Source of the DNA: Streptomyces echinatus
GTDB taxonomy: Bacteria > Actinomycetota > Actinomycetes > Streptomycetales > Streptomycetaceae
Assembly: GCF_014203595.1 (NCBI RefSeq)
Contig: NZ_JACHJK010000004.1
Location: 124,001 to 188,000 of the forward strand
Direction: 5' to 3'
Length of the DNA stretch: 64,000 nucleotides
Of this stretch, positions 28,619 through 37,578 are shown piece after piece (the stretch's first letter is position 1; each line of letters starts with the position of its first letter). Position numbers and translations under genes: made by a program. Under the pieces are notes generated by a model. It ran no database searches. It worked only from the letters and a program-made list of their open reading frames with translations, and was not told the origin of the DNA.

Positions 28619-29863
28619 ATGGCTCGACTCAGCTTCGAGAAGAGGCGGGCGCAGGAGCCCGTGGGGCATCCGGCGGTGCACGTCCGGGTGTTCGCCGCGG
28701 GGAGCGCGTCGGTGGGCGGGACGTCGGTCGTGGCGGCGCCCGGGGAGGAGATCCAGCAGGCGGTGCTGAACCATCTGCAGCGCCTGGCCATCAGCCTCGG
28801 CGCCCCCATACGCGCCACGATCCAGGACGACCTCGCGGGATGCGTGGTTCCCCTGGAGGTCTCGGCGGACGGCTCCAGCCGGATGACGGGGGAGCCGGTC
28901 CCGGCGACCGCGCCGCAGGCGCCGGGCGCATCCGAGCGGGCCGCGGTGTCGGCGGCTGTGGCGGCGGCGGCCGTGCCGTTGGGGGCCGTGCAGATGCCGA
29001 CCGGCCAGTTCGGGCCTCCGCCTGTGATGGACGCGGCGGTCACCGGCGTGGGTGTGCGGCTCGCGCGCATGGACGCGCGGACCGCCGGCAGTGCCGTACC
29101 GGCGGAGGGGGACAGCGCCGTACCGGCGGAGACCGCCACTCCGGTACCCGCCGAAGCCCTCGCCCCCGAACCTGTCGGAGCTGTCACCCCCATGCCCGTC
29201 GCCCTCGTGCCCGTGGAAGCCGTCACCCCCGTGCCTGCCCGAGCCGTCGCCCAAGTCGTCGCGCACGTGCCCGCGGAGGCGGTCGCCGCCCTGCTGGCCG
29301 AGCCCTCCGTTCCCACCACCACCCACACCCCGGCCCGCGGGTTCGACGCCGTCGCCGAGGAGGTGCTCGGGGACGGGCCCCTGACCGAGACCGCCGAGGG
29401 TGCGGAATTGCTCGCCGAGCCGATGAGCCGTATCAACGAGGCCGTGCGGGCGGGCCGTATCGACGCGGCGGCGGAACTGGCCGACCGGACGCTCACCGAG
29501 GCGTCCGCCGTGTTCGGCCCGCGCCACGCCGAGGTGCTGCACCTGCGGGAAGTGTCCGCCTACATCGCCTACTTGGGTGACGACCCCGCCCGCGCCTGCC
29601 GGCTGTCCGTGGACGTCGCCCGGCTGCGCCGCCAGACAGGGGACGGGGACGCCGCGTACGACAACGTACGGAGTGCCGCCACCGCCTGGCGCGCGGTGCG
29701 CGATCCCGAGGTGGGGCTGCGGCTGGGGAGCGACCTGATCGGCCTGTGGACGGATCTCACCGCCGAGCCGGGCCCCGCGGCGGACGACGTGCGCCCGCTG
29801 GAGGCCGCCCGCGCCCGCATGGTCCGCCTGACCGACCGCGCGGCCAAGGCGGCACAGGCGTGA
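28619..29863 (+). CDS. TPR-like protein with a Pro/Ala/Val-rich linker, function unknown
   Basis: A 414-residue protein with ATG 28619 after GAGGGACACCG. Residues 1-90 form an ordered N-terminal domain (AVHVRVFAAGSASVGG, IQQAVLNHLQRLAISLGAPIRATIQDD). Residues about 95-240 are low complexity and built on VPAEAVAPVP-like repeats (TPVPAEALAPEPVGAVTPMPVALVPVEAVTP). From about 265 a helical TPR-like region follows (EAVRAGRIDAAAELADRTLTEA, GPRHAEVLHLREVSAYIAYLGD). No catalytic motif is visible. I recall similar proteins in other Streptomyces at this locus but no assigned function. Confidence 0.8.
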   Translation: MARLSFEKRRAQEPVGHPAVHVRVFAAGSASVGGTSVVAAPGEEIQQAVLNHLQRLAISLGAPIRATIQDDLAGCVVPLEVSADGSSRMTGEPVPATAPQAPGASERAAVSAAVAAAAVPLGAVQMPTGQFGPPPVMDAAVTGVGVRLARMDARTAGSAVPAEGDSAVPAETATPVPAEALAPEPVGAVTPMPVALVPVEAVTPVPARAVAQVVAHVPAEAVAALLAEPSVPTTTHTPARGFDAVAEEVLGDGPLTETAEGAELLAEPMSRINEAVRAGRIDAAAELADRTLTEASAVFGPRHAEVLHLREVSAYIAYLGDDPARACRLSVDVARLRRQTGDGDAAYDNVRSAATAWRAVRDPEVGLRLGSDLIGLWTDLTAEPGPAADDVRPLEAARARMVRLTDRAAKAAQA

Positions 29864-30040
29864 CGAACCGCGAGGCCACGGTGTCACGGGCGTAACACCC
29901 CGCGCGGTCACGGCGGCACAGGCGTGACGAACCGCGCGATCACGGTGGCGCAGGCCTGGCCGGCCCGAGCGCTCAGGGCGTAACAGCCCCGCGTGGCCGA
30001 GGCGGCACAGGTGCGATCGGCCGCGCGCTCATGGCGGAAC
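29849..30040. repeat. Degenerate repeats that duplicate the end of the TPR-like gene
   Basis: The 24-bp string covering the last codons and stop of the TPR-like gene (29849-29872) recurs exactly at 29913-29936. A second shared block (gggcgtaaca plus following bases) occurs at 29888 and 29976, and gcggcacagg recurs at 30002. The spacer lengths are 64 and 88 bp. The stretch to 30145 shows no gene. Confidence 0.75.
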
Positions 30041-30145
30041 GCCCCCCGCGGCCGGTGCGGTCGCGCGTGGTCGGCTCCGGCGGGCCAGGGGAGCGCGGGC
30101 GCGCACTGGGCGCCCGGCGCACGACCTCGGCGCACCCGAGGCGGC

Positions 30146-30613
30146 TTACTGCACGCAGAACTCGTTGCCCTCGGGGTCAGCCATCACCACCCACTGGCCC
30201 GAGGGCTCCTTCACCTCGTGCAGGACCCGCGCCCCCAGCGCCTGAAGGCGGGTCACCTCGTCCGCGCGCCGCTCCGGGCCGGCATGGACGTCGAGATGGA
30301 GCCGGTTCTTGACGGTCTTCGACTCCGGCACCCGCTGGAACAGCAGCCGCCGGCCGAGCCCGGTACCGGTCTGCGGGTCGTACGGGTCGTCGGGGTGCCG
30401 TACCGCGATCAGGTCACGGAAGGCGACCCGCCCGTGGTACTCGACGGTGGCCTCCCCGGACAGCGCGCCGGCGGACAGCAGCCGTTCGACGAGAGCGCTG
30501 TTGTCCTCGGCCGTGTAGTGCAGCGCGGCGGCCCAGAAGTCGGCCTGCGTGTGCGGGTCGGCCGCGTCGATGACGAGCTTCCAGTGCAGTGGGGCGGGCG
30601 TCTGTGGGGTCAT
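30146..30613 (-). CDS. VOC-superfamily (glyoxalase-like) protein
   Basis: A 155-residue protein from ATG 30613 with AAGGGG upstream. It begins LHWKLVIDAADPHTQADFWAAAL, which is the betaalphabeta-beta-beta entry typical of glyoxalase/dioxygenase folds, and ends HLDVHAGPERRADEVTRLQALGARVL with the closing GQWVVMADPEGNEFCVQ. That last motif (MADPEGNEFC) is diagnostic of this actinobacterial VOC group. Metal ligands could be His in HLDVH and Glu in GNEFC. Substrate unknown. Confidence 0.9.
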   Translation of the reverse strand: MTPQTPAPLHWKLVIDAADPHTQADFWAAALHYTAEDNSALVERLLSAGALSGEATVEYHGRVAFRDLIAVRHPDDPYDPQTGTGLGRRLLFQRVPESKTVKNRLHLDVHAGPERRADEVTRLQALGARVLHEVKEPSGQWVVMADPEGNEFCVQ

Positions 30614-30663
30614 GGTTCCCCTTATAGCGGGGCCTGTCGGCGGAAGGGGTGGCTCCACGCCGC

Positions 30664-31659
30664 TCAGGCGTCCGCCGGAGCCGGCGCGGGGGTCCCGATG
30701 GCCGTGGGGTTCTCGATCGCCGGTACGGGGCTCTCGACGGCCCGGGCCGCCGGCACGGTGAACCGTGCCGACCGCCTCGCGGAGCGCAGCGCGTCGCCCG
30801 TGAGCAGGATCAGCGCCAGCCAGACCAGGGCGAACCCGGCCCACCGCTCGGCCGGCATGGACTCGTTGAAGTAGAGGATGCCGAGCAGGAACTGGAAGAG
30901 CGGGGCCAGGTACTGCAGCAGGCCCAGCGTGGACAGCGGCACGCGGATCGCCGCCGCGCCGAAGCAGACCAGGGGCAGGGCGGTGACGATGCCGGTGGAG
31001 GCGAGCAGGGCCGCGTGTCCGGCGCCGTCGTTCACGAAACTGGCGTCGCCGTGCGCGGTCAGCCACAGCAGATAGCCGAGCGCCGGCAGGAACTGGATCG
31101 CGGTCTCGGCGGCCAGCGACTCGACACCACCGAGGCCGACCTTCTTCTTCACCAGCCCGTAGGTGGCGAACGTGAAGGCGAGGCAGAGGGAGATCCACGG
31201 CGGTCGGCCGTAGCCGACGGTCAGCACGACGACGGCGGCGAGGCCCACCGCGACCGCCGCCCACTGCACGGGCCGCAGCCGTTCCTTGAGGAGCAGTACG
31301 CCCATCGCGATGGTGACCAGCGGGTTGATGAAGTAGCCGAGCGAGGCCTCGACGACATGGCCGGCGTTCACCGCCCAGATGTAGACGCCCCAGTTCACGG
31401 TGATCACCGCGGCCGCCACGGTGATCAGGGCCAGCCGCCGGGGCTGGCGCAGCAGCTCTCCGGCCCAGGCCCAGCGGCGGACGAAGACCAGTGCGGCGGC
31501 CACGAACACCAGGGACCACGCCATCCGGTGGGCCAGGATCTCCAAGGCCCCGGCCGGTTTCAGCAGGGGCCAGAACAGGGGCACCAGCCCCCACATCCCA
31601 TACGCGGCGAAACCGTTCAGCAGGCCTATGCGGTGCTCACCATCGGACGTCGCGGCCAC
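30664..31659 (-). CDS. rarD: RarD-type EamA transporter
   Basis: A 331-residue membrane protein with ten hydrophobic helices. GTG 31659 is the start because GGAGG stands 5 nt upstream; an upstream in-frame start would add a non-conserved Arg-rich leader. RarD hallmarks are GLLNGFAAYGMWGLVPLFWPLL at the N-terminus, EILAHRMAWSLVF, NWGVYIWAVNAGHVVEASLGYFINPL and LQYLAPLFQFLLGILYFNE. The last 40 residues are a Pro/Ala-rich cytoplasmic tail. The family is implicated in small-molecule export (drug/metabolite superfamily) but substrates are not established. Confidence 0.93.
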   Translation of the reverse strand: MAATSDGEHRIGLLNGFAAYGMWGLVPLFWPLLKPAGALEILAHRMAWSLVFVAAALVFVRRWAWAGELLRQPRRLALITVAAAVITVNWGVYIWAVNAGHVVEASLGYFINPLVTIAMGVLLLKERLRPVQWAAVAVGLAAVVVLTVGYGRPPWISLCLAFTFATYGLVKKKVGLGGVESLAAETAIQFLPALGYLLWLTAHGDASFVNDGAGHAALLASTGIVTALPLVCFGAAAIRVPLSTLGLLQYLAPLFQFLLGILYFNESMPAERWAGFALVWLALILLTGDALRSARRSARFTVPAARAVESPVPAIENPTAIGTPAPAPADA

Positions 31660-31713
31660 GGCCCCTCCTTCTTGCCCGCGCTCCCGGCACGGACGCGCGA
31701 GGACGAAGGTAGC

Positions 31714-31777
31714 GCCGGGCACCCACGGCTGTCATGTCCGTTCCGCGATACGGTCGTGACAGTCGTGGGTGCCCGGC
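31714..31777 (-). terminator. Hairpin terminator after the NmrA-like gene
   Basis: Two 21-nt arms (31714-31734 and 31757-31777) pair with a single G-T wobble around a 22-nt loop, starting 27 bp beyond the minus-strand stop at 31804. It separates that gene from rarD. Confidence 0.85.
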
Positions 31778-31803
31778 TGCCGGGCGCCTCCCGCGGGCGC
31801 GCC

Positions 31804-32658
31804 TCAGCCCTTGAGCGCGACCGTGACGGCCTCCGCCAGCGGGGTGGTGGGGCGGCCGATCAGCCGGGACAGATCGCCGGAGGAGACGGCCAGCTCGCCC
31901 TTCTCGATCGAGGCGTCCACGCCGGCCAGGACCGCGGCCAGCGGCGCGGGCAGCCCGGCGCCGGTCAGGATGCCGACGAGGGCGTCCGTCGTGACCGGGC
32001 TGTAGACGATCTCCCTGCCGGTCTGCCGGCTCAGCTCGGCCGCGTACTCGGCGAAGCCCCACGCCTCGTCGCCGCCCAGCTCGTACGTCGTGTTCTCGTG
32101 CCCCTCGCCGGTCAGCACCGCGACCGCCGCGGCGGCGTAGTCGGCGCGGGAGGCGGAGGAGACCCGGCCGTCGCCGGCGGCCTGGACGACCGCGCCGTGC
32201 TCCAGTACGGGCGCCAGGTTCTCGGTGTAGTTCTCGTGGTACCAGGCGTTGCGCAGCAGGCTGTACGGCAGGCCGGAGGCGAGCAGTACCTCCTCGGTCG
32301 CCCGGTGGTCGTCCGCCAGCGCGGCCGTCAGGCTGCCGGGGGCGCTGGTGTAGGCGAGGAGGGCCACGCCGGCCGCCTTCGCCGCGTCGATGACGACCGT
32401 GTGCTGCCGCACCCGGCCCTTGTCGAACTCGTTGCCGGAGATCAGTAGGACCTTGTCGCCGACGGCGAACAGGCCCTCGAAGGTCTCGGGCGCGTTGTAG
32501 TCGGCGACGGCCAGCCTCACTCCGCGGTCGGCGAAGTCGGCGGCCTTCGCCCTGTCGCGCACGACCGCGGTGATCTGCTCCGCCGGGACCTTCTCCAGCA
32601 GCTGCTCCACCACATGGCGGCCGAGGTGGCCGGTGGCTCCGGTGACGACGATGCTCAT
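31804..32658 (-). CDS. NAD(P)-binding NmrA/QorB-type quinone oxidoreductase
   Basis: A 284-residue Rossmann-fold protein of the atypical SDR/NmrA group. The nucleotide motif is IVVTGATGHLGRHVVEQLL (residues 3-21) and the segments DKVLLISGNEF, HTVVIDAAKAAGVALLAYTSAPG and LPYSLLRNAWYHENY match QorB (quinone oxidoreductase 2). No Tyr-Lys SDR catalytic pair is present, as expected for this group. It is divergent from an HxlR regulator and shares a 94-bp intergenic region holding a clear dyad, the usual arrangement for redox-controlled quinone reductases. Confidence 0.9.
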   Translation of the reverse strand: MSIVVTGATGHLGRHVVEQLLEKVPAEQITAVVRDRAKAADFADRGVRLAVADYNAPETFEGLFAVGDKVLLISGNEFDKGRVRQHTVVIDAAKAAGVALLAYTSAPGSLTAALADDHRATEEVLLASGLPYSLLRNAWYHENYTENLAPVLEHGAVVQAAGDGRVSSASRADYAAAAVAVLTGEGHENTTYELGGDEAWGFAEYAAELSRQTGREIVYSPVTTDALVGILTGAGLPAPLAAVLAGVDASIEKGELAVSSGDLSRLIGRPTTPLAEAVTVALKG

Positions 32659-32724
32659 GGTTTCGAAAACTCCTTCGGGATGCCGTGTCGACACTCACCG
32701 TAGGAGCAGCACTGTCGATGCGAA

Positions 32725-32749
32725 AGTACCCACCTTGAAGTAAGGTACT
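32725..32749. promoter_or_regulatory. Candidate HxlR operator
   Basis: A perfect 6-bp dyad agtacc-N13-ggtact lies 3 bp before the HxlR start codon and within the shared promoter region of the NmrA-like gene. QorR/HypR-type HxlR factors bind dyads of this length between divergent genes. Binding is inferred. Confidence 0.65.
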
Positions 32750-32752
32750 GAC

Positions 32753-33184
32753 ATGCTGGTAAGTGGAAAAACGGCGGACGCCGAGGCGATGTGCCCCCAC
32801 CGTCTCGTCCTGGAGCACGTCACCAGCCGCTGGGGCGTCCTCATCCTCATCACGCTGCTGGACCGGTCCTACCGGTTCAGCGAACTGCGCCGGGTGATCA
32901 ACGGTTACGGCGGCCGGGGCGTCAGCGAGAAGATGCTCACCCAGACCCTCCAGACCCTGGAGCGCGACGGCCTGGTCCACCGGGACGCCAAGCCCGTCAT
33001 CCCGCCCCGCGTCGACTACTCCCTCACCGAACTCGGCCGCGAGGCGGCGGAGCAGGTGCGGGCCCTCGCCCAGTGGACCAGCGACCGCATGACCCAGGTG
33101 GAGAAGTCACGTCGCGTCTACGACGAGAGCCGCCGAGTAGACGACGGAGACGACCGCCGGGGAGACGCCGCAGCAAGCCGCTGA
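32753..33184 (+). CDS. HxlR-family redox-responsive regulator (QorR-like)
   Basis: A 143-residue winged-helix protein. The family core is CPHRLVLEHVTSRWGVLILITLLD, RFSELRRVINGYGGRGVSEKMLTQTLQTLERDGLV and VDYSLTELGREA. A single N-terminal cysteine (Cys 14 in AMCPHRL) is placed as in QorR and YodB, where it senses quinones or diamide. Start ATG 32753 gives the longest form; ATG 32789 sits directly before the Cys and is possible. The C-terminal 25 residues are charged and repetitive (RRVYDESRRVDDGDDRR). Confidence 0.9.
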   Translation: MLVSGKTADAEAMCPHRLVLEHVTSRWGVLILITLLDRSYRFSELRRVINGYGGRGVSEKMLTQTLQTLERDGLVHRDAKPVIPPRVDYSLTELGREAAEQVRALAQWTSDRMTQVEKSRRVYDESRRVDDGDDRRGDAAASR

Positions 33185-33284
33185 GCGGCCGGAGGAAGCC
33201 ACCGGGCAGCGGGCGACGGCAGCCGCCGGACAGGCGACGGGTGCCGCCGGGCAGGCGACGGAGGCCGCCGGGCATACGACGAGG
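33177..33284. repeat. Degenerate 21-bp tandem repeats at the end of the HxlR gene
   Basis: About five units related to gccgccgggcaggcgacggag follow each other. The last three have 21-bp spacing (33222, 33243, 33264) and the first copies run into the final codons of the HxlR gene. The period is a multiple of three, so the array could extend a reading frame; it is untranslated after TGA 33184. Confidence 0.8.
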
Positions 33285-33310
33285 CCCGGGAAATCCAGTC
33301 CCGGGCCTCG
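33280..33310. terminator. Bidirectional terminator between HxlR gene and korB
   Basis: A perfect 12-bp stem (cgaggcccggga / tcccgggcctcg) with a 7-nt loop lies 16 bp past the korB stop and 95 bp past the HxlR stop, serving convergent genes. Confidence 0.9.
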
Positions 33311-33326
33311 TGCGGCACAGCGGATC

Positions 33327-34380
<1,054 letters not shown>

Positions 34381-34388
<8 letters not shown>

Positions 34389-36309
34389 CGATGGCCTCCT
34401 TCAGCGCCGCGGCGAGCTGCTCCGCCTTGAACGGCATGCCGTTGACCTGGTTGTAGGAGTGGGCGTCGACCAGGTACTTCGCCCGGATGAGGGTGGCGAG
34501 CTGTCCGAGGTTCATCTCGGGGATGACCACCTTGTCGTAGCTCTTCAGGACCGCACCGAGGTTGCGCGGGAAGGGGTTGAGGTGGCGCAGATGGGCCTGG
34601 GCGATCGGCTCGCCGGCCGCGCGCAGCCGCCGTACCGCCGCCGTGATCGGGCCGTAGGTGGAGCCCCAGCCGAGGACCAGGGTCCGCGCGCCGTGCGGGT
34701 CGTCGACCTCGATGTCCGGGACGTCGATTCCGTCGATCTTGGCCTGGCGGGTGCGGACCATGAAGTCGTGGTTGGCCGGGTCGTAGGAGATGTTGCCCGT
34801 GCCGTCCTGCTTCTCGATGCCGCCGATGCGGTGCTCCAGGCCCGGGGTGCCCGGGACCGCCCACGGCCGGGCCAGGGTCTGCGGGTCCCGCTTGTACGGC
34901 CAGAAGACGTCGGTGCCGTCCGGGAGCGTGTGGTTCGGCCCGGAGGCGAACTGCACCCGCAGGTCGGGCAGCTCGTCCAGGTCGGGGATGCGCCACGGTT
35001 CGGAGCCGTTGGCCAGGTAGCCGTCCGACAGCAGCATCACCGGCGTGCGGTACGTCAGCGCGATCCGGGCCGCCTCCAGAGCGGCGTCGAAACAGTCGCC
35101 CGGGGTCATCGGCGCGACCACCGGGACCGGTGCCTCGCCGTTGCGGCCGTACATCGCCTGCAGCAGGTCGGCCTGCTCGGTCTTGGTCGGCAGCCCCGTC
35201 GACGGGCCGCCACGCTGGATGTCCACCACCAGCAGCGGCAGTTCCAGCGACACCGCGAGGCCGATCGTCTCGCTCTTCAGCGCCACGCCCGGCCCGGACG
35301 TCGTCGTCACCGCCAGCGAGCCGCCGAACGCCGCGCCGAGCGCCGCGCCGATGCCCGCGATCTCGTCCTCGGCCTGGAAGGTGCGCACGCCGAAGTTCTT
35401 GTGCTTGCTCAGCTCGTGCAGGATGTCCGAGGCCGGCGTGATCGGGTACGACCCCAGGAACAGCGGCAGATCCGCCTGCTGGGACGCCGTGACCAGGCCG
35501 TAGGCCAGGGCGAGGTTGCCGGAGATGTTCCGGTAGGTGCCCACGGGGAAGGCCTTGGAGGCCGGGGCGACCTCGTAGGAGACCGCGAAGTCCTCGGTCG
35601 TCTCGCCGAAGTTCCAGCCCGCGCGGAACGCGGCGATGTTGGCCTCCGCGATGTCCGGCTTCTTCGCGAACTTCGACTTCAGGAACTTCTCGGTGCCCTC
35701 GGTGGGCCGGTGGTACATCCAGCTCAGCAGGCCCAGCGCGAACATGTTCTTGCTGCGCTCGGCCTCCTTGCGGGAGAGGTCGAACTCCTTCAGCGCCTCG
35801 ACGGTGAGCGTGGTCAGCGGCACCGGGTGGAGGCTGTAGCCGTCGAGCGAGCCGTCCTCCAGAGGAGAGCTGTCGTACCCGACCTTCTGCAGGGCGCGCT
35901 TGGTGAACTCGTCGGTGTTGACGATGATCTCGGCCCCGCGCGGGAGGTCGCCGACGTTGGCCTTCAGGGCCGCCGGGTTCATCGCGACCAGCACGTTGGG
36001 CGCGTCACCGGGGGTGAGGATGTCGTGGTCGGCGAAGTGGAGCTGGAAGGAAGAGACGCCGGGCAGGGTGCCGGCGGGGGCGCGGATCTCGGCGGGGAAG
36101 TTGGGAAGGGTGGAGAGGTCGTTGCCGAAGGTAGCTGTCTCCGAGGTAAACCGGTCACCGGTGAGCTGCATGCCGTCACCCGAGTCCCCCGCGAACCGGA
36201 TGATCACCCGGTCCAGGCGCCGCACGTCCTTCGTGCCGCCCGGTTTGCGCTGCTCTCCCACGACGGTACCGTCGGTCTGCTCCGCTGGGCTGCTGACCTG
36301 GCTGGTCAC
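34381..36309 (-). CDS. korA: 2-oxoglutarate:ferredoxin oxidoreductase alpha subunit (gamma-alpha fusion)
   Basis: A 642-residue subunit starting GTG 36309 behind GAAGGAGGTCC, a near-perfect ribosome-binding site. Residues about 30-215 are the gamma domain (IIRFAGDSGDGMQLTGDRF, FPAEIRAPAGTLPGVSSFQLHF) and the rest is the alpha domain (LGSYPITPASDILHELSKHK, AEDEIAGIGAALGAAFGG, TTTSGPGVALKSETIGLAV, DIQRGGPSTGLPTKTEQADLLQAMYGRNGE in several blocks). The PITPASDILHEL motif and length fit KorA of Mycobacterium and Streptomyces. No Fe-S motif is present in this chain, as in the family. Confidence 0.94.
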
Positions 36310-36653
36310 TGAACTGGACCTCCTTCGAGGCGGCTGTCCGGGGCCGGTCGTCCCACGGACCGTCCCAGGATCAACCCTACGTCGGTTAGGGTCGCCTTCC
36401 CGAGGCCGTCCGGGGAGTGGACGGCGTTCGAGACGGCCTGTCGCGCTGACTTCACAGACTTCACATCATGTCCCGCATCGCCGGAGCGCCGGTCAAGGCG
36501 CTCCCCGCGCGTTCCGAGGTTCTCTCCTCCGGCCGCCCTCAGGGCCCCCGGCCGCCCCCTACGGGTCTCCGCGGCCTGTTGTCCGGGTACCCGTCGGCAC
36601 GGGGAAGGGCGGAGGCGACGCGACGCCGGCGCGGTGCTGACACGGGAGGCCGG
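36310..36653. other. korAB upstream region with a tandem 9-bp repeat
   Basis: A 344-bp gap between the response-regulator stop and the korA start, both minus strand, so it holds the korAB promoter. gacttcaca occurs twice in tandem (36448-36465); on the minus strand this reads tgtgaagtctgtgaagtc, resembling a direct-repeat activator or repressor site. A short inverted pair accct/agggt lies at 36374-36392. No gene is seen. Confidence 0.5.
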
Positions 36654-37325
36654 CTAGGAGTTCAGGTAGGTGAGGACGGCCAGGACCCGCCGGTGGTCCC
36701 CGTCGCTCGGCGTCAGGCCGAGCTTGAGGAAGATGTTGCTGACGTGCTTCTCCACGGCGCCGTCGCTGACCACCAGCTGCCGGGCGATCGCCGAGTTCGT
36801 CCGCCCTTCCGCCATCAGCCCGAGGACCTCGCGCTCCCGGGGCGTGAGCCCGGTCAGCACGTCCTGCTTGCGGCTGCGGCCGAGCAGCTGCGCGACCACC
36901 TCCGGGTCGAGTGCCGTACCGCCGTCGGCGACGCGCACCACGGCGTCGACGAACTCCCGTACGTCCGCGACCCGGTCCTTGAGCAGATAGCCGACGCCCC
37001 GGCTGGAGCCGGCCAGCAGTTCCGTGGCGTAGCGTTCCTCCACGTACTGCGACAGCACCAGGACCCCGAGTTCGGGGTGCAGCCGGCGCAGGGCCACGGC
37101 CGCCCGGACGCCCTCGTCGGTGTGGGTCGGCGGCATCCGTACGTCCGCCACGACCACGTCGGGCAGCTCGCCCCGGCCGTCGAGGTCGGCGATGGTCTTC
37201 ATCAGCGCGTCCGCGTCGCCGACGCCGGCCACGACGTCGTGGCCGCGGTCGGTCAGCAGCCGGGTCAGGCCCTCCCTGAGCAGCACTGAATCCTCGGCGA
37301 TGACCACCCGCACTCTGTCCTCCAC
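36654..37325 (-). CDS. NarL/LuxR-family response regulator
   Basis: A 223-residue two-component regulator, GTG start with GGAAG upstream. The receiver domain (residues 5-120) has the acidic pair in VIAEDSVLLREGL, the phospho-acceptor Asp in VVVADVRMPP (about residue 58), and the Lys in YLLKDRV. The LuxR HTH is LTPREREVLGLMAEGRTNSAIARQL and SDGAVEKHVSNIFLKLGL (about 155-205). Two paralogous kinases are encoded immediately upstream in the same direction. The next downstream gene is korA, which makes korAB and the divergent nuo2 operon natural regulatory targets, by inference. Confidence 0.93.
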   Translation of the reverse strand: MEDRVRVVIAEDSVLLREGLTRLLTDRGHDVVAGVGDADALMKTIADLDGRGELPDVVVADVRMPPTHTDEGVRAAVALRRLHPELGVLVLSQYVEERYATELLAGSSRGVGYLLKDRVADVREFVDAVVRVADGGTALDPEVVAQLLGRSRKQDVLTGLTPREREVLGLMAEGRTNSAIARQLVVSDGAVEKHVSNIFLKLGLTPSDGDHRRVLAVLTYLNS

Positions 37326-37578
37326 GATCTTCCGGCCCCCCCAGCCCGTTCCCGCGGCGACGCCCTCACGCGCGCGCGGGCGTGCCGCGTGCGTGCGGAC
37401 GGGCGTCCGCGGTGTCCCCGTTCGTCCGTGACGTGTGCCGTCCGTGACGTCCTACGGGGATCCAGCATTCCAGGAATCGGGCCGGACCGCCGCCGTACCG
37501 GGAGAATGCGCAGGTGGGGGGCTTGGGGTCACTGTCGCCTCGCCGGGGAAATGCCGGGCGGCGGGGTGCGGGCCGCTC

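Noticed and set aside
29908..30135. A 75-codon minus-strand frame in the repeat region after the TPR-like gene
   Set aside because: It is made of the degenerate direct repeats and has no recognisable features.
36374..36400. A ttagggtcgcc sequence near the korA promoter considered as a DmdR/IdeR iron box
   Set aside because: It matches only part of the 19-bp consensus and lacks the symmetric half, so it is not supported.
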